DNA of 37,373 bases. It comes from Bacillota bacterium (GTDB taxonomy: Bacteria > Bacillota > Sulfobacillia > JAMCWA01). Of the stretch, positions 1 to 7,012 are shown in pieces (position 1 is the first letter of the stretch; every line of letters begins with the position of its first letter). The stretch lies in assembly GCA_023475165.1 (NCBI GenBank), contig JAMCWA010000043.1:1-37373 (forward strand). The letters run 5' to 3'. The translations under genes were made by a program, and so were the position numbers. Below the pieces are notes generated by a model. It had not been told where the DNA came from. It made no database searches and saw only the letters and a program-made list of their open reading frames with translations.

Positions 1-80
1 TGTGGAAAGCCTGGGCGGCGATCCCGAAAAAAGGCCACTTGCTCATGACCCTTGTTCTCCAGATTATCAAAGAGATTCAT
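1..80 (-). CDS. bcd: Leucine (Glu/Leu/Phe/Val family) dehydrogenase, N-terminal part only
   Basis: Only the first 26 codons are visible; the gene runs off the left edge. The ATG at 78-80 follows an AGGGGGAG ribosome binding site 7 nt upstream. The protein begins MNLFDNLENKGHEQVAFFRD, which matches the usual start of leucine/valine dehydrogenases (a short 'lF..me...heqv.f..D' opening). The family deaminates branched-chain amino acids to 2-oxo acids with NAD. It follows ptb by 19 nt, and a bcd gene beside ptb and buk is the bkd-operon arrangement known from Bacillus. The catalytic lysines lie outside the window, so the call rests on the N-terminus and context. Confidence 0.7.
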   Translation of the reverse strand, partial: MNLFDNLENKGHEQVAFFRDRRPGFP

Positions 81-99
81 TGTTGCTCTCCCCCTCAGA

Positions 100-1005
100 T
101 TATCCGTTTTCTGCCCCCCCAATGACGGCCAGCGCGATGGAAGTCAACTTCTCCTCATCTGTAGAATGACGCGATAGAACCACCACCGGTGCCGAGGTGC
201 CCACTACGACCCCAGCCATTTTAGCCCGGGCCAAATAGAGCAGGGATTTCACCAGCATGTTCCCGGCATCAAGATCCGGGAAAACCAGTATGTCCGCCAA
301 CCCGGCCACCGGGCTGGTGATCCCCTTGTGCCTGGCCGCAGCGAAAGACAGGGCGTTATCCAGGGCCAGGGGGCCATCGACGATGGCTCCAGTAATCTGC
401 CCGCGTTGAGCCATCATGGTAATGGCAGCGGCGTCAATGGTTGAGGGCATGTCTGGGTTCACCAACTCTACCGCCGTCAACACGGCTACCTTTGGCTCTG
501 CCAAACCCAGCCGGTGCACAAAGGAGATAGCATTCTTGGTAATCTCCACCTTCTTGCTTAGATTGGGATTGATGTTAAGACCGCCGTCGGTGGCAAAAAG
601 AAGCCGATCCAGCGTGGGAACTTCCACCACGGCCACGTGGCTGAGCAAACGACCGGTGCGCAAGCCTATCTCCCGGTCCAAGACGGCCCGCAAGAAGTCG
701 CCTGTCTGCAGGAGGCCCTTCATGGCGATGTCGGCCTCTTTATGTTTAACCATGGCCACGGCCCGGCGGGCCGCCTCTTCATAGTTGTCTTCCTGGATCA
801 CCTGATCTCCATCCAGTGCTAGACTAATCCGTTCCGCCACCCGTCTGATCTTTTCCTGCTGACCAATGAGGATCCCCCAGGCTATCCCCATCTCCTGAGC
901 CTGCTTAATGGCCAGGAGCACCTCTTCGTCCTCCGCCATGGCCACAGCCACCCGTTTCTGAGGTCGCCGCCTCGCCTCCTGGACGATTGCCGAAAAATCC
1001 CGCAC
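100..1005 (-). CDS. ptb: Phosphate butyryltransferase (phosphotransbutyrylase)
   Basis: 301 aa, the usual length for Ptb. It interconverts butyryl-CoA or branched acyl-CoA plus phosphate with acyl-phosphate plus CoA, in the cytoplasm. The whole protein looks like the phosphate acetyl/butyryl transferase family: an N-terminal KRVAVAMAEDEEVL strand-helix, then VKHKEADIAMKGLLQTGDFLRAVL near residues 87-110, an ATDGGLNINP segment near 138-147, and a C-terminal PDLDAGNMLVKSLLYLARA. The start is GTG at 1005, chosen because GGGAGGT lies 7 nt upstream. It sits 28 nt after buk and 19 nt before bcd, so the three are co-transcribed. With bcd present, branched-chain acyl-CoA is a likely substrate (inference). 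Confidence 0.9.
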   Translation of the reverse strand: MRDFSAIVQEARRRPQKRVAVAMAEDEEVLLAIKQAQEMGIAWGILIGQQEKIRRVAERISLALDGDQVIQEDNYEEAARRAVAMVKHKEADIAMKGLLQTGDFLRAVLDREIGLRTGRLLSHVAVVEVPTLDRLLFATDGGLNINPNLSKKVEITKNAISFVHRLGLAEPKVAVLTAVELVNPDMPSTIDAAAITMMAQRGQITGAIVDGPLALDNALSFAAARHKGITSPVAGLADILVFPDLDAGNMLVKSLLYLARAKMAGVVVGTSAPVVVLSRHSTDEEKLTSIALAVIGGAENG

Positions 1006-1033
1006 CGTTACTACCTCCCACCGTCATCCCTTC

Positions 1034-2101
1034 TCACAAATATTCCCCAACCTGCTCTTCCCCCCTCAGAACTCGGAGGGCTCCCTCCACCAGTGCCCGC
1101 ATCTCCTCTTCCCCTGGATAAAGGAGAACCGGGGCAATAAACTGCACCCTTTCACTAATCCACCCGGTCAAGAGTTCCGACCAGGCCAGCCCACCGGTCA
1201 AGAGGATGGCCTGAACCTGGCCGAAAAGCGCCGTGGCCATGGCTCCAATCTCTTTAGCTACGCCGTAGGCCATGGCCTCAAAGATCAAACGGGCCTGCCG
1301 GTCTCCCCCAGCGACTCGCCCCTCTATCTCCCGGGCATCCTTAGTACCGAGATGGGCAAAGAGTCCGGCCTCGCTGGTCAAACGCCGGATTAGCGACTTC
1401 TCGTCATATTGACCGGAAAGAGCTAACCGAACCAGATCATCGGTGGGCAGGCCGCCGGCCCTTTCCGGTGAAAAAGGACCCTCGGCGATGCCGTGGTTCA
1501 CATCTATGACCCGCCCTTGCCGATGGGCCCCAACGGTGATCCCGCCGCCCAGATGGGCCACAATAAAGTTAACTGCCGTATAGGAGTACCCCAGATCCCG
1601 AGCTGCCCGCCGGGCCACCGCCTTCTGATTGAGGGCGTGAAAGAGGCTCCGTCGCCTGATCTCGGGGAGACCGGATACCCGGGCCAGCTCATCAAACTCG
1701 TCTACGGCCACCGGGTCAACGATAAAGGCTGGTACTCCCAAGGGATCAGCAATCTCCCTGGCCAGGAGGCCACCCAGGTTAGAAGCATGCTCCCCTTGCC
1801 GGCCGGTCCTCAGGTCCTCGACCAGTCGATCGTTGACCAGGTAGGTTCCACCAGCAACAGGGTGGACCAACCCGCCGCGCCCCACTACCGCCTTTAACCC
1901 CCGGCGTTGGACGCCTCTGGCTTCCAAAAAGCCCTCGACATGACGTCGTCGGTAGGGTAGCTGTTCGACCACGCGGGCGAAGGCCAGGATTTCCTCCGTC
2001 CTGTGGGTTATCCTCTCTTCCCAGAGGGCCTCTTCCCCGTCAAAGAGAGCTACCTTGGTGGAGGTGGAACCGGGGTTAATGGCCAGGATCAGTTCCGCCA
2101 A
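1034..2101 (-). CDS. buk: Butyrate kinase (acetokinase family)
   Basis: 355 aa, normal for Buk. It makes ATP from acyl-phosphate formed by Ptb. Visible ASKHA features are the N-terminal phosphate loop ILAINPGSTSTKVALF (residues 4-19), NFIVAHLGGGITVGAHRQG near 177-195, and a C-terminal AILLTGGLAWSE adenosine-binding segment near 299-310. The start is TTG at 2101: GAGGTGA lies about 6 nt upstream and the next residues (AELILAINPGS) fit the family start. It is the first gene after a -24/-12 promoter (2150-2165), so transcription probably needs sigma-54 and the PAS activator encoded just upstream. The order buk-ptb-bcd differs from the ptb-bcd-buk order of Bacillus subtilis. Confidence 0.9.
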   Translation of the reverse strand: MAELILAINPGSTSTKVALFDGEEALWEERITHRTEEILAFARVVEQLPYRRRHVEGFLEARGVQRRGLKAVVGRGGLVHPVAGGTYLVNDRLVEDLRTGRQGEHASNLGGLLAREIADPLGVPAFIVDPVAVDEFDELARVSGLPEIRRRSLFHALNQKAVARRAARDLGYSYTAVNFIVAHLGGGITVGAHRQGRVIDVNHGIAEGPFSPERAGGLPTDDLVRLALSGQYDEKSLIRRLTSEAGLFAHLGTKDAREIEGRVAGGDRQARLIFEAMAYGVAKEIGAMATALFGQVQAILLTGGLAWSELLTGWISERVQFIAPVLLYPGEEEMRALVEGALRVLRGEEQVGEYL

Positions 2102-2149
2102 GTGATTTCACCTCGTTCGCCGCTCCGGTGCTTCCTTCTCAGTATCTAT

Positions 2150-2165
2150 AGCAAGAACCCTGCCA
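2150..2165 (-). promoter_or_regulatory. Sigma-54 (-24/-12) promoter for buk-ptb-bcd
   Basis: On the minus strand the sequence reads TGGCAGGGTTCTTGCT, which is TGGCA, then the invariant GG-N10-GC spacing, then TTGCT. It matches the sigma-54 consensus TGGCAC-N5-TTGCW at all but one position. The start point would be near 2139, leaving a leader of about 38 nt before the buk TTG. The gene just upstream encodes a sigma-54 activator, which supports the call. Confidence 0.8.
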
Positions 2166-2237
2166 GGAGTTAGGTTTCCCGCAGGCCGACGGCGCCCTCT
2201 CGGAAAGAGAAAGACAACGTCGGATAAGGCCGAATCT

Positions 2238-2265
2238 TGCAAGGCACAGCAAATCAATGCTTGCA
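2238..2265. promoter_or_regulatory. Imperfect inverted repeat, candidate activator binding site
   Basis: TGCAAGGCA (2238-2246) and TGCTTGCA (2258-2265) form an imperfect dyad about 75-100 bp upstream of the -24 element. That is the usual distance for an upstream activating sequence bound by a sigma-54 activator. Assignment to the adjacent PAS regulator is inference; there is one copy only. Confidence 0.35.
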
Positions 2266-2310
2266 ATGCATTACAGACCTGGGCGAAGCGAGGGGTTTAA
2301 AGAAGACGAG

Positions 2311-2350
2311 ATTTTGCGAAAACGAGAAAACTAGGTACCCCGGGGTATCC
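2311..2350 (-). terminator. Possible weak terminator of the bkdR-like gene
   Basis: On the minus strand a GC-rich palindrome centred on CCCCGGGG (2334-2350) has one mismatch in its arms. It is followed by T-rich runs (TTTTCTCGTTTTC). A second hairpin (AGCCGAA / TTCGGCT) lies right after the stop codon of the upstream gene but has no T tract. The terminator call is tentative. Confidence 0.35.
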
Positions 2351-2393
2351 CTCTAGAGAAATATGGGCTCTCTCAGGGAACAACGTCCGTACC

Positions 2394-2500
2394 CTTCAAT
2401 CCGGCCTGGGAAGATTCAATTTGTAGTAGTCTCCCGCACACAGCCGAAACAATGGCATCTTCGGCTTCAATCCGGCCTGGGACGGTTCAATTTGTAGTAG
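2394..2500. repeat. 36-bp direct repeat duplicating the 3' end of the regulator gene
   Basis: Positions 2394-2429 and 2465-2500 match at 34 of 36 bases. The inner copy encodes the last 11 codons and stop of the sigma-54 activator (YYKLNRPRPD then TGA). The outer copy, 71 bp downstream, would encode YYKLNLPRPD and a stop, but it has no reading frame leading into it. It looks like a tail duplication or the remains of a second fis-type gene end. Confidence 0.8.
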
Positions 2501-4221
2501 AGGCTGCGGACGGCTATTCCCAACCTCCGGGCGGCCTCGGTCTTGTTCCCTCGCGTCTCCCGCAGCGTGGCCGCGATCATCTCCTTTTCCAGGGCCGCCA
2601 CGGCTTCGGACAGGGTTTTGCCCAAGCGCAGGGCTGCTTGCGGAGCCGCCGCATCCGCCGGTGTCCCCCGGTAGTCCCCACGCCCCAGCGGTGGTAGATG
2701 TGCCGGGCGCAGGACGGTCTCCGTGAAGCGAGCATTGATCATGGCCTGGCCCAGGAAGTTCTCCAACTCGCGGACATTGCCCGGCCAGCGATAACCCCGG
2801 AGGATCTCCAAAACCTCAGGAGCCACCGTATCCATGGAACGCCCATACTCCTGGTTGAATTTCCTTAGCAAAAAACTAACCAGGCGCGGCAAATCCTCCT
2901 GACGATGCCGTAAAGGTGGAATGAAAATCGGGACCACGTTTAACCTGTAGTATAGATCTTCTCTGAAATTACCCCTCTCCATGGCCTGTTCCAGGTTGAC
3001 GTTGGTAGCGGCTATAATCCGCACGTCCACAGAAATGGGTTTATTGTCACCAACCCGCAGGATCTCTTTCTCCTGCAAGACCCGCAGCAGTTTGGTCTGC
3101 AGATTTAGGCCGATTTCTCCCACCTCGTCCAAGAAGATAGTCCCACCGCTGGCCTCTTCAAAAAGCCCTTTCCGCCCGCCCTTCCGAGCACCGGTGAAGG
3201 CGCCATCCACATAGCCGAAAAGTTCGCTCTCCAGCAGGCTGTCGTTTAAAGCGGCGCAATTCACCCGAAGGAATTGGGCGCCACGCCGGCGGGAGGCGTT
3301 ATGAATAGCGTGGGCAAAGAGCTCCTTCCCGGTTCCGCTTTCCCCACGCAGCAGGACCGTGGCCGGTGTCTCGGCAACGCGACGGGCCTGTTCCACTGCC
3401 AGTTGCATGGCCGGGCTATCGCCAATAATATCATCAAAGGTGTACTTGGCCTCCAGTCTCCGGACCAAGCGCTTCATCCGGTCCAATTCCTCGGTGAGGC
3501 GCAGGATCTCGGAGGTATCATGGATCACGGCAACACTACCCTTAAGCTCCTCGTTAACCAGGATCGGAGCCACATTGACGATCACCTCCCGGCGATTGGG
3601 CCCCACTTTCATAGGTACCCCCCAAACTGGTTCTCGCGTCTGGAGCACCTTGAGATGCATGCTCTCACCTTCGGCAATATCCACGGTGGGCGGTTGTCCC
3701 AGGACATCTTTAGGCGTAAGCCCCGTGAGCCGAGTGTAGGCGGGGTTGATCAGAATCCCGTGTCCACCGGCATCAACCACGGAAATGGCATCCTGAGTGG
3801 AGTTGATGATGGCCTGCAACATCCCCTTGACTTCCCGGAGGTCGGTGATTTCCTCGGCCAGGGCCTTGACCTCGCTAATGTCGCGGAAGACAGCCACCGC
3901 CCCGGCCATCTCGCCATCCTCGTTCCGGACCGGGACCCGGTTCGTGATGATGGTGGTTGGTCCCAGTTCCTGTTGCTTGTTTAATTCGGCCTGGCCCGAC
4001 TGCAATACCAGGTGCAGCCTCGTCCCAGGTATTACCTCCTCAACCTTGCGTCCCAGAACCTGCCGTGCCGGCAGTCCGGTCAGCCTTTCAGCGGCGGCGT
4101 TAAAGAGGGTAATCATCCCCTCAGAATTGACGGCAATCAGGCCATCGTGAATGGAATTGAGAATGACGTCTCGTTCCCTTTCCTTCCGTCTCAGTTCCTG
4201 AAGTATGTCTCTCTCCTCCAT
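2467..4221 (-). CDS. PAS-domain sigma-54-dependent transcriptional activator (BkdR-like)
   Basis: 584 aa from the ATG at 4221, which has GGGAG 9 nt upstream; a TTG two codons earlier is possible but too close to that site. Two PAS domains (about residues 10-115 and 135-240) precede an AAA+ domain with Walker A GESGTGKE (about 295-302), the sigma-54 contact loop GAFTGA (about 342-347) and Walker B FLDEVG (about 365-370). A Fis-type helix-turn-helix ends the protein (TEAARRLGIAVRSLYYKLNR). No response-regulator domain is present, so a small ligand or redox cue is sensed by PAS. It is followed by a sigma-54 promoter and buk-ptb-bcd, as BkdR is in Bacillus, so that operon is the likely target (inference). 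Confidence 0.9.
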   Translation of the reverse strand: MEERDILQELRRKERERDVILNSIHDGLIAVNSEGMITLFNAAAERLTGLPARQVLGRKVEEVIPGTRLHLVLQSGQAELNKQQELGPTTIITNRVPVRNEDGEMAGAVAVFRDISEVKALAEEITDLREVKGMLQAIINSTQDAISVVDAGGHGILINPAYTRLTGLTPKDVLGQPPTVDIAEGESMHLKVLQTREPVWGVPMKVGPNRREVIVNVAPILVNEELKGSVAVIHDTSEILRLTEELDRMKRLVRRLEAKYTFDDIIGDSPAMQLAVEQARRVAETPATVLLRGESGTGKELFAHAIHNASRRRGAQFLRVNCAALNDSLLESELFGYVDGAFTGARKGGRKGLFEEASGGTIFLDEVGEIGLNLQTKLLRVLQEKEILRVGDNKPISVDVRIIAATNVNLEQAMERGNFREDLYYRLNVVPIFIPPLRHRQEDLPRLVSFLLRKFNQEYGRSMDTVAPEVLEILRGYRWPGNVRELENFLGQAMINARFTETVLRPAHLPPLGRGDYRGTPADAAAPQAALRLGKTLSEAVAALEKEMIAATLRETRGNKTEAARRLGIAVRSLYYKLNRPRPD

Positions 4222-4247
4222 AATCAACCACTCCCAGCAAAAGCCAC

Positions 4248-4282
4248 ATTACCTTATGTAACTGCCATATTACCTAATGTAA
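4248..4282. promoter_or_regulatory. Pair of identical-type 14-bp sites upstream of the activator gene
   Basis: ATTACCTTATGTAA (4248-4261) and ATTACCTAATGTAA (4269-4282) differ at one base and start exactly 21 bp apart, two helical turns. Each has TTAC/GTAA-type half symmetry. They lie 27-61 bp upstream of the activator start, where an operator would sit. The binding protein is unknown; autoregulation is one possibility. Confidence 0.55.
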
Positions 4283-4333
4283 TTCGCTTTCTGCAATCTA
4301 CTTCCTGCTTACTCTGTAAAGTTTGCTTGCTTC

Positions 4334-4377
4334 CCCAATAAAAATAAAGGGTTGCCTGTCCTTTCGACCTGCAACCC
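4334..4377 (-). terminator. Rho-independent terminator of spo0A
   Basis: The minus strand has GGGTTGC (4371-4377) pairing with GCAACCC (4349-4355), three further inner pairs and a 5-nt loop. It is followed by TTTATTTTTATT. It stands 80 nt past the spo0A stop and separates spo0A from the activator gene. Confidence 0.8.
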
Positions 4378-4456
4378 CTTACAGATACTTCCCCGGTAGC
4401 TTTACCACCAGAACCGCGGTTTCCAAACAGACTCCCAGCAATCCTTTCTCTTTTAG

Positions 4457-5239
4457 TTAACCAGCCAGGTTCATCATCCTGATCCGGTCGGCCAACATAG
4501 CGATAAACTCAGAATTGGTTGGCCGGCCTCTCTCCTGATCTATGGTATGACCAAAGATCTTATAGATAGATTCATAGTTACCCCGCTCCCAGGCGATATC
4601 GATGGAATGACGGATGGCCCTTTCCACCCTGGAAGATGTGGTTTCATACTTACTGGCTACAACCGGGTAGATATTCTTAGTTACCGAGTTTATCGATCCG
4701 GTGCGATTGACGGCCAGGATGATGGCATCCCGCAAAAACTTATAACCCCGGATATGCGCCGGGATACCCAGTTCAAGAATTAGTCTGGTCACATCGATCT
4801 CCAGGTTGGAATTGGTCCGGCCGGCCGCTGCCGGAGCGGCGGTGGGGGTCATATCAGTCACTTCTCGCGAACCCAGTTGCTTTATTCGCTGGGCTAGAAC
4901 CACCAAATCAAAAGGTTTCAATATGTAGTAATCGGCCCCCAGACGCAAAACCCGCTGGGTGACTGCCTCCTGGCCAAAAGCGGTCAACATGATAATGGCC
5001 GGTCTCTTGGACAGGTGAAGTCCACCCAGCCTTTCCAACACCCCGACCCCGTCCAAATGGGGCATAATGATGTCCAGCAGCAACACGTCGGGATTGGTCC
5101 GGCCGATGGCCTCCAGGGCCTCATTACCGTTATAAGCGATGGCTACTACCTCCAGCTCGGGGTCTTGTAAGAGATGATCACGTAGGAGGGTACACAGCTC
5201 CCGGTTATCATCGGCAATCAACACTTTAATGGTAGACAT
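4457..5239 (-). CDS. spo0A: Sporulation master response regulator Spo0A
   Basis: 260 aa, full length. The receiver domain (residues 1-125) has the acidic pair D10-D11, the phosphorylation site D56 in LLLDIIMP, and the conserved lysine in YYILKPF. The C-terminal effector domain shows the Spo0A signature (LGIPAHIRGYKFLRDAI, then ASKYETTSSRVERAIRHSIDIAW) that binds 0A boxes. It starts at ATG 5239, only 3 nt after the spoIVB stop. It has its own sigma-H promoter at 5276-5303 and a terminator at 4334-4377. Phosphorylated Spo0A starts sporulation and controls its own gene; a near-match 0A box overlaps the -10 element. Confidence 0.97.
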   Translation of the reverse strand: MSTIKVLIADDNRELCTLLRDHLLQDPELEVVAIAYNGNEALEAIGRTNPDVLLLDIIMPHLDGVGVLERLGGLHLSKRPAIIMLTAFGQEAVTQRVLRLGADYYILKPFDLVVLAQRIKQLGSREVTDMTPTAAPAAAGRTNSNLEIDVTRLILELGIPAHIRGYKFLRDAIILAVNRTGSINSVTKNIYPVVASKYETTSSRVERAIRHSIDIAWERGNYESIYKIFGHTIDQERGRPTNSEFIAMLADRIRMMNLAG

Positions 5240-5242
5240 TTA

Positions 5243-6688
5243 CTAGAATACCCCCTCATTAAAATCCCTGAAGCTATTCGACGACAGCTGGTTCGATTCC
5301 TTCCAGTTGCGAGAGCTCCGGCAAGAAAACTTTTCGCAAAAATCGCCAATTCGACCGACAAAAAAGGAGTCCGGTTGACACCGGACCCCTGTCTGGCGAA
5401 GGATCCCCGATTGCCAGACCATCCATTCAATGAACACCCCATAGCCTCTGGTCGGGTCATTGACAAAGACATGGGTGACGGCCCCCACCAAGCGTCCGTC
5501 CTGCAAAATGGGACTGCCGCTCATTCCCTGCACAATCCCCCCCCGTTTTAGCCAGAAGTGGGAATCAGTGATCTTAATGATCATGCCTTTCGTCTCTGGA
5601 CTATCCTGGGGGAAGACCCTTTGGATCTCAATGGCGAATCGCTCTACTTTATCGCCTTGCACTACCGTCATGATCTCCGCTGTCCCCGTTCGGACTTGAC
5701 CGGCTAAAGCTATGGGTAAAGAGCTGCTACTATCAGGGGGCGGGATGGACAGACGACCGAAGATGCCGTAATCACTATTGGCTTGGATGGAGCCGGCCAG
5801 CGTCCTATCGTCAAAAACGCCAATCTTTTCTCCTGGTTGCCCACCGCGGGCCTTTTCCACGGAGGTTACCCGGGCCATGACAATATTACCTTCCCGGACC
5901 TCCAGCCGCTGATTGCTGTCGACGTCAGTTATGACGTGGCCCAGAGCCCCAAAGACCAGTGTCTTCGGGTCATAGAAGGTAAGGGTACCCACCCCGGCTG
6001 TGCCGTCTCGTACGAAGAGTCCGATGCGAAAACGGCCCGCGTCCCGGCAAAAAACGGGTTTAACCATTTTGTAAAGGGTGCTCCCTCGTCGTCTGATTTC
6101 CAAGATAACCGGATTCCCTTTCTGGCCGGCTTCGTTGATGAAAAAGGCCATCTCCTCATCGCTCTTGACCTCCCTGTCATTGACCTTCACTATGACGTCT
6201 CCGACTTCCACCCCCGCGTCCTGGGCCGGATGATGCTCCACCCCGGCTGGATCAATGACTGTTCCCAGGGATGTCACGACAATCCCGTTGGTCTTCAAAA
6301 GGATTCCGATGGATTGGCCCCCAGGTACTAGGCGAACTTCCGGCAGGACATCCACAGCCACCCTTTTCCAGGGAATGATGCCGAAAAGCCTGAACTCCAG
6401 GTTAACCTCACCGAGTTGAACAGGTTGGAGGGAGAGGGGCGAGTTCCAAAGAACCTTCCAGTTGCTCCCTTGTTTCAGCCCACCCTGCAAAGCGATTATG
6501 CCATCGCGATCGGGACGGACGTACAGATAGGGCAGATGGAAGTTCAACTCCAGGGGTTGACCTTCCGCAACCTTCAATTCGCTGGGAAAGCTGATTAAGT
6601 CCCGGTAGGGTTGGCTATTGACAACGAGCAAGATTAGGATGACTAGGAGAAGGCCCGTAACCCGGCGCCGTTTGCTATGTCTTGGCAA
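5243..6688 (-). CDS. spoIVB: SpoIVB serine peptidase (S55 family) with an unusual C-terminal extension
   Basis: SpoIVB is secreted from the forespore and triggers pro-sigma-K processing. A short basic N-terminus (PRHSKRRR) and one membrane span (VTGLLLVILILLVV) are followed by a PDZ domain (about residues 125-200), then the S55 domain with ALGHVITDVD and the nucleophile motif GMSGSP. The frame is open from GTG 6757. TTG 6688 is preferred because GGAGGAG lies 9 nt upstream and it gives the usual short cytoplasmic tail. The family normally ends soon after the GYGVFIEWM segment. Here about 45 more residues follow, read across a terminator and the spo0A promoter. The extension may reflect a lost stop codon. 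Confidence 0.9.
   Translation of the reverse strand: MPRHSKRRRVTGLLLVILILLVVNSQPYRDLISFPSELKVAEGQPLELNFHLPYLYVRPDRDGIIALQGGLKQGSNWKVLWNSPLSLQPVQLGEVNLEFRLFGIIPWKRVAVDVLPEVRLVPGGQSIGILLKTNGIVVTSLGTVIDPAGVEHHPAQDAGVEVGDVIVKVNDREVKSDEEMAFFINEAGQKGNPVILEIRRRGSTLYKMVKPVFCRDAGRFRIGLFVRDGTAGVGTLTFYDPKTLVFGALGHVITDVDSNQRLEVREGNIVMARVTSVEKARGGQPGEKIGVFDDRTLAGSIQANSDYGIFGRLSIPPPDSSSSLPIALAGQVRTGTAEIMTVVQGDKVERFAIEIQRVFPQDSPETKGMIIKITDSHFWLKRGGIVQGMSGSPILQDGRLVGAVTHVFVNDPTRGYGVFIEWMVWQSGILRQTGVRCQPDSFFVGRIGDFCEKFSCRSSRNWKESNQLSSNSFRDFNEGVF
5276..5303 (-). promoter_or_regulatory. Sigma-H promoter of spo0A with overlapping 0A-like box
   Basis: The minus strand reads GAAGGAATC (5295-5303), a 12-nt spacer, then GTCGAAT (5276-5282). 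This matches the sigma-H consensus RnAGGAwww-N11/12-RnnGAAT. CGTCGAA at 5277-5283 matches the 0A box TGTCGAA at 6 of 7 bases and overlaps the -10. A second 6-of-7 match, GGTCGAA, lies at 5350-5356. spo0A genes of Bacillus use the same kind of promoter. Confidence 0.75.
5360..5389 (-). terminator. Strong rho-independent terminator inside the 3' end of the spoIVB frame
   Basis: On the minus strand GGGGTCCGGT and ACCGGACTCC form a 10-bp stem (one G-U pair) with a 4-nt loop, followed directly by TTTTTT. It lies upstream of the spo0A sigma-H promoter, where spoIVB should end, but the spoIVB reading frame runs through it. Confidence 0.85.
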
Positions 6689-6811
6689 CGTTGCACACTC
6701 CTCCCACCTCCTCCTCAGGCTCTCGAGTTTCTCCTCAACGTTACTCTCCGTCACCACCTTTCTTTTTTCTAAGGTAGATCAGTCAATTTTTTCTCCCTCT
6801 TAAAAACACTT

Positions 6812-6832
6812 TTCGGGAGCGTTGCTCCCGAA
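6812..6832. other. Perfect 9-bp hairpin in the recN-spoIVB gap
   Basis: TTCGGGAGC and GCTCCCGAA flank a 3-nt loop. Read on the minus strand it is followed, after AAGTG, by TTTTT, so it could be a weak terminator of recN transcripts. The rest of the 6689-7012 gap is AT-rich and should hold a forespore (sigma-F/G) promoter for spoIVB, but I could not identify one with confidence. Confidence 0.5.
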
Positions 6833-7012
6833 GTTCCGCGCAAAAATAAGTTGTCCGCAATGAAGTCAATTTATGATGACCTAGATTACATAATATAAGA
6901 GGAAGTATTGGTACCTGAGGCGGCGCCGTCCTTCAATCTTTTTTTTGTATGTAAATCACATTGGCCGACTTTGGCCGCAGGCTGGACTCTTCCTACCGTT
7001 CAGCAAGACTGA

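Noticed and set aside
2394..2500. Start of a CRISPR array
   Set aside because: Only two units, they are imperfect, and one is the coding 3' end of a gene; there are no cas genes.
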